The position numbers and the translations under genes were made by a program. A stretch of DNA of 8,271 nt from assembly GCA_947074335.1 (NCBI GenBank), contig CAMTPG010000100.1, positions 1 through 8,271 of the forward strand, in the 5' to 3' direction. This document shows, piece after piece, positions 5,669 through 8,271 of the stretch (the stretch's first letter is position 1; every line of letters begins with the position of its first letter). The stretch comes from an uncultured Parabacteroides sp. GTDB taxonomy: Bacteria; Bacteroidota; Bacteroidia; Bacteroidales; Tannerellaceae. The notes under the pieces are model-generated. The model saw nothing but the letters and a program-made list of their open reading frames with translations, made no database searches and was not told the origin of the DNA.

Positions 5669-6823
5669 TTACTTTGCCGTAAAAGGCGCAAATTCGGGTC
5701 GTGTTTCGTGCTTCACGGCGATACATTCTGTTTCGATGAGCCAGCCCGGACGACAAACCGGCGCCAGAACCAGCAAAAAAGGCAATGCGGGATGATGCTT
5801 TTCGAGCCATTCTTTTACCCGTTTGTAATCGGCCGTATCGCGCAGATAAACAATAGCCTGCATGATATCCGATAAACCGGCGCCGGCTTCGGCCAGCAGT
5901 GCTTCAATATTTTCCATCATGCGTCCGGCCTGACGGATGATATCGCCGGGATAAACAATTTCTCCGAATTTATCTATGCTGGCCGTGCCTGAAATGAATA
6001 TATGCGAACGGTCGCCATAGGTAATGGCGGTGCCACGCTCGAAAGTTACACCGTATTCGTACGTACGATTCAAATGTTCGGGCGCATGCAGGTAACGGAT
6101 CTGTTCATTTTTGATACCGTCAACCGCATACGTATCCATGGTAACAAAAACCATCGGATCCACATGGCGTCCTTCAATGCCTGTGCTGGCAATATAATGT
6201 GTATGTTCGGTCAGATTCTGTGTGGCAAAAATTTCTTTTCGTGCTTTCACCACGCCGGCATAATTTACATCCACATTCTGTACAAAGATCCAGGTGCGCA
6301 AACAATTAGCTGCCAGATTACAGCCGGCCGCAGCCAGTTGCATAATATATTCGCGGAAAATAAGACGCATCTGATATTCCGAATTGGCTGCCCGATTGTG
6401 CAGATTAGTCCCGAATAACTGGCGATATCTGCCAGCCCGCGCTTCGAACAGTTTATCGCTGATCACACCGGTTTCAACATCACTCTGCAGCCAGACCCAG
6501 AGTGCCAGTTTTGTGCCATTGAGCGGTGCCTGTTGTACAATCGAGAGTGGCGTATATCCGTATAAACGCTCTTTTTCCATTACATCGGCCGTCTGATTAC
6601 TTACGTCGCTTAGAAAATAACGTTTGAAAACCGCTTTAGGAGCATCAGTCAGCTGTGTCATGCAAGCGGTATAAGCTGCATGCAGGGCGTTGAGTTGTGT
6701 CTCGAAATCTTCGTCGGGATCGGTTTGCTGGAATAAAATATGATATTCGGTTATGCCGGCTGCCGATTCGAAAACAGCAATCCGGGCATCTGTAGAGTTA
6801 TAGTGTTGAAGTAGATCTTTCAT
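5669..6823 (-). CDS. two-domain Rid-superfamily protein, chorismatase-like
   Basis: A 384-aa protein whose C-terminal third (about 266-371) is a YjgF/RidA fold: ISGTASID (277-284), GDIIRQAGRMMENIEALLAE (293-312), GLSDIMQAIVYLRD (316-329) and the end strand WLIETECIAV (361-370). The longer N-terminal part contains RTWIFVQNVDVNYAGV (176-191), ARKEIF (194-199), ASTGIEG (212-218) and TYEYGVTFERGT (254-265). This order resembles chorismatases of the FkbO/Hyg5/XanB2 type, which hydrolyse chorismate to dihydroxycyclohexadiene or hydroxybenzoate products. PVCRPGWLIETE (355-366) would be the Cys-Arg/Glu active-site strand of those enzymes. The deaminase Arg of E. coli RidA (in PARSC) has no counterpart in PFLLV (348-352), so a RidA-type imine deaminase role is unlikely. 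It has its own promoter and lies between the two regulator operons. Fold is confident; the reaction is inferred. Confidence 0.75.
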   Translation of the reverse strand: MKDLLQHYNSTDARIAVFESAAGITEYHILFQQTDPDEDFETQLNALHAAYTACMTQLTDAPKAVFKRYFLSDVSNQTADVMEKERLYGYTPLSIVQQAPLNGTKLALWVWLQSDVETGVISDKLFEARAGRYRQLFGTNLHNRAANSEYQMRLIFREYIMQLAAAGCNLAANCLRTWIFVQNVDVNYAGVVKARKEIFATQNLTEHTHYIASTGIEGRHVDPMVFVTMDTYAVDGIKNEQIRYLHAPEHLNRTYEYGVTFERGTAITYGDRSHIFISGTASIDKFGEIVYPGDIIRQAGRMMENIEALLAEAGAGLSDIMQAIVYLRDTADYKRVKEWLEKHHPALPFLLVLAPVCRPGWLIETECIAVKHETRPEFAPFTAK

Positions 6824-6851
6824 GTTTTGTCTGATTGTTTCATCTGCTCTT

Positions 6852-6882
6852 CAAAAGTAGATGTAATTAATGAATATAGAAA
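6852..6882 (-). promoter_or_regulatory. Bacteroidota-type promoter for the Rid/chorismatase-like gene
   Basis: On the minus strand TACTTTTG (6859-6852) fits TAnnTTTG exactly, and TTTC (6882-6879) lies 19 nt upstream as a -33 TTTG-like element. The -7 element is 28 nt from the ATG at 6823. It occupies most of the 70-nt gap after RR2, so the enzyme gene can be transcribed separately. I see no terminator hairpin between RR2 and this promoter, so read-through is also possible. Confidence 0.6.
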
Positions 6883-6893
6883 GTTTGCAACCA

Positions 6894-7499
6894 TCAATTT
6901 CTCAATTCTTTTATCGGAATCAGATTATGCATAATGGCATATACAGTCAGTCCGCTGGTACTGTGTACCTGCAGCTTGCGGGCAATGTTGCGGCGATGCG
7001 TATGCACGGTGTGCGTAGAGAGCGCCAGCATTTGTGCTATTTGCCGGTTTGTCATGCCACGCACAATGCAACAGATAATTTCGCGTTCCCGGCAACTGAG
7101 TTGTAATACTTCGTCATCCTGATCTGCTTCCAGATAAGGTTCGGGCAGAAACTGACTGATCGTCTGTTTGATTTTAGCCGGCGTATCATAAATGGAAACC
7201 GTGCCGTCGTATTGCCGGATCTGATTGGGCAACGGCTGCGCATACAGAAAGGCCAGACATTTCATGTCCGGCGATTCGGAGAGCTCAACCAACTGTTTCA
7301 CCGGATAGCAACCCAGTATATTCGGATTGATAATGATGATATCGGGTTTGTACAGCGGCAAACAGCTGGAAAGCAGCTCGATGGTCGATACTTCGGTAAT
7401 GTGGAAATTGATATCCGTAAGTTGGCGGATGATACAACTTAATCCGTTCCGGATAATGGCCGAAGGCTCTGCCAGCGTAATTGTTATCTTATTATACAT
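6894..7499 (-). CDS. LuxR-type regulator with degenerate receiver domain (RR2), paralogue of RR1
   Basis: A 201-aa regulator, collinear with RR1 over its whole length. The receiver-like part (about 5-112) has AEPSAIIRNGL at 10-20 in place of an acidic pair and Asn58 in IIIINPN where the phosphoacceptor Asp belongs. FLYAQ (84-88) and IYDTP (103-107) replace the usual Thr and Lys regions. The helix-turn-helix (about 132-196) reads LSCREREIICC...GMTNRQIAQMLALSTHTVHTH and then RRNIARKLQVHS, close to RR1. Its recognition helix differs mainly at H166 (I in RR1) and AL for YL, so the two may bind overlapping sites. The gene begins 14 nt after the cytochrome lipoprotein stop, so those two form an operon. 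Signal input is unlikely to be ordinary phosphotransfer. Confidence 0.88.
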   Translation of the reverse strand: MYNKITITLAEPSAIIRNGLSCIIRQLTDINFHITEVSTIELLSSCLPLYKPDIIIINPNILGCYPVKQLVELSESPDMKCLAFLYAQPLPNQIRQYDGTVSIYDTPAKIKQTISQFLPEPYLEADQDDEVLQLSCREREIICCIVRGMTNRQIAQMLALSTHTVHTHRRNIARKLQVHSTSGLTVYAIMHNLIPIKELRN

Positions 7500-7513
7500 A
7501 CAACTTGTTCCTT

Positions 7514-8230
7514 TTAGTCGTTGTTTGCTCCGTTGCTGATCCAGGTTTTCAGCAAAGTGACCAGTTCATCGTGCGGTAACACATCGGTGTGATTGTAATT
7601 CAGCAGATCCTCTTCGAGTATTTCGATCAGAAAACTTTGCGAGGGCATAGCCGGTTCCACCCGTTTTTTGTTTGTGATTGCAGCATGAGCGGTAGCATTG
7701 ACCAGCATCGCATGACTTTTATCGGCCGTCAGATATAAACTGCCGGCTGCGCGATCGCCGGCACCGTGGCAGGCGGTACAATACTGATTAAACACCTGTT
7801 GCTGGATTCTGCCGTACGAGGCCAGCGAGAGATTTTCGGCCCGAAGCATTACATCTTCATCGCCGTCATCAAGCGTATGTGTGTAGAATGAATAAATCAG
7901 TTTGCGCCCTTTTGTGAGCAGTGCTATTTGAATGGTCTGCGCATCGTCGGGCAATCCCGAAAGTTCGAGTGTCTGTATATCCGATTCTTTCTCGGGTTGT
8001 GCAAACTGCTTCGAGACAAGCGGTGTTTCCTGATCTGCGCCGAAAGCAGCCAGTGTAAGCATATAATTCTGAGGCCAGGCTTTGAGTGCGTTGAAGTTTA
8101 CCTGCATGCTGATGCGTCTTCCTGTTTCAGACGAGTTGCTTTGCGGCTTGAGGTCGCCGTCATCGCAACTCGTCGTCAACATAAAGAGAAAGACTAAAGT
8201 TATAGATAGAACAGAATATAAATGTTTCAT
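7514..8230 (-). CDS. cytochrome-c-type lipoprotein with one CxxCH heme site
   Basis: A 238-aa envelope lipoprotein. A hydrophobic signal (about 4-19) ends in TTSC, with Cys22 as the predicted lipid anchor, followed by the acidic DDGD. Residues about 38-130 look like a beta-rich domain of unknown function. The C-terminal part carries QYCTACHGAG, with heme attachment at Cys151 and Cys154 and proximal His155, and ends in LVTLLKTWISNGAND, typical of small cytochrome-c-like domains of the PSCyt1 type. In those domains a MPP motif usually supplies the distal Met; here the equivalent reads LPH (218-220), so Met195 (EPAMPS) or His220, or no residue, may be the sixth ligand. The start lies 2 nt after the preceding stop codon and RR2 follows after 14 nt, so it is in the middle of an operon. 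Electron transfer to or sensing of an oxidant at the envelope is plausible. Confidence 0.85.
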   Translation of the reverse strand: MKHLYSVLSITLVFLFMLTTSCDDGDLKPQSNSSETGRRISMQVNFNALKAWPQNYMLTLAAFGADQETPLVSKQFAQPEKESDIQTLELSGLPDDAQTIQIALLTKGRKLIYSFYTHTLDDGDEDVMLRAENLSLASYGRIQQQVFNQYCTACHGAGDRAAGSLYLTADKSHAMLVNATAHAAITNKKRVEPAMPSQSFLIEILEEDLLNYNHTDVLPHDELVTLLKTWISNGANND

Positions 8231-8232
8231 TA

Positions 8233-8271
8233 TCAGAATGAATATTGAAGTTGGGCAATGACCTGCGATGT
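8233..8271 (-). CDS. C-terminus of a probable outer-membrane beta-barrel protein (partial)
   Basis: The minus strand is open from the window edge to TGA at 8235-8233, giving TSQVIAQLQYSF. The alternating hydrophobic pattern with a terminal phenylalanine is the C-terminal strand signature recognised by the BAM machinery. The stop is only 2 nt from the cytochrome lipoprotein start, so the genes should be co-transcribed and translationally close. Twelve residues do not identify the family. Confidence 0.55.
   Translation of the reverse strand, partial: TSQVIAQLQYSF

Noticed and set aside
5497..5691. Extension of the hemerythrin frame to 294 aa
   Set aside because: The frame is open but passes through an exact -7 promoter element and overlaps the end of the Rid-like gene; the protein from 5496 already has family length.
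5438..5875. Plus-strand open frame of 145 codons across the Rid/hemerythrin boundary
   Set aside because: It is antisense to two well-supported genes, has no recognisable domain, and its composition looks like a shadow frame.
1..8271. CRISPR array, tRNA, rRNA, insertion sequence or attachment site
   Set aside because: Read through both strands; no regularly spaced repeats, cloverleaf-like or rRNA-like segments, transposase motifs or terminal inverted repeats were seen.

Overview
The window looks like a chromosomal contig end from a member of the Bacteroidota, probably a fermentative Bacteroidales-like lineage; I cannot name the genus. The reasons are the promoter style (-7 elements TATATTTG and TACTTTTG, matching the Bacteroidota TAnnTTTG consensus), the scarcity of strong Shine-Dalgarno sites, and the gene families: an S1 sulfatase, a CBM9-like protein, a DUF542-like/hemerythrin protein, and LuxR-type regulators whose C-termini are of a form common in this phylum. 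The first 57 bases are not biological. They are an Illumina P7/index/Read-2 adapter left on the contig end.

Left part (58-4146). After a possible 15-codon C-terminal fragment of an unknown gene, a minus-strand pstS phosphate-binding protein (177-995) ends at a clear intrinsic terminator. It starts downstream of three 11-bp direct repeats that look like a Pho box. Divergent from it is a secreted serine-type sulfatase (1133-2674). A separate promoter (-7 at 2749-2756) then drives a LysE-family exporter and a CBM9-like protein, 16 nt apart. They end at a strong hairpin (4106-4146) that can stop transcription from both directions.

Right part (4194-8271). Everything is on the minus strand and reads leftwards. 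In transcription order: the last 12 codons of what looks like an outer-membrane beta-barrel protein; a cytochrome-c-type lipoprotein (CTACH heme motif); a LuxR-family regulator (RR2); then, after its own promoter, a two-domain Rid/chorismatase-like enzyme; then, after another promoter with a palindrome beside it, a hemerythrin protein with a cysteine-poor DUF542-like N-domain; and finally a second LuxR-family regulator (RR1), a paralogue of RR2. Both regulators carry a receiver-like domain in which the phospho-accepting Asp is Asn and the other phosphorylation residues are also lost.

The most interesting reading is that the right part is a redox or gas (O2/NO) response module. Each degenerate response regulator sits directly downstream of a metalloprotein (heme c lipoprotein for RR2, diiron hemerythrin for RR1), with a chorismatase-like enzyme between the two pairs. 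That functional link is inference from context. The families, motifs and gene spacing are read directly from the sequence.
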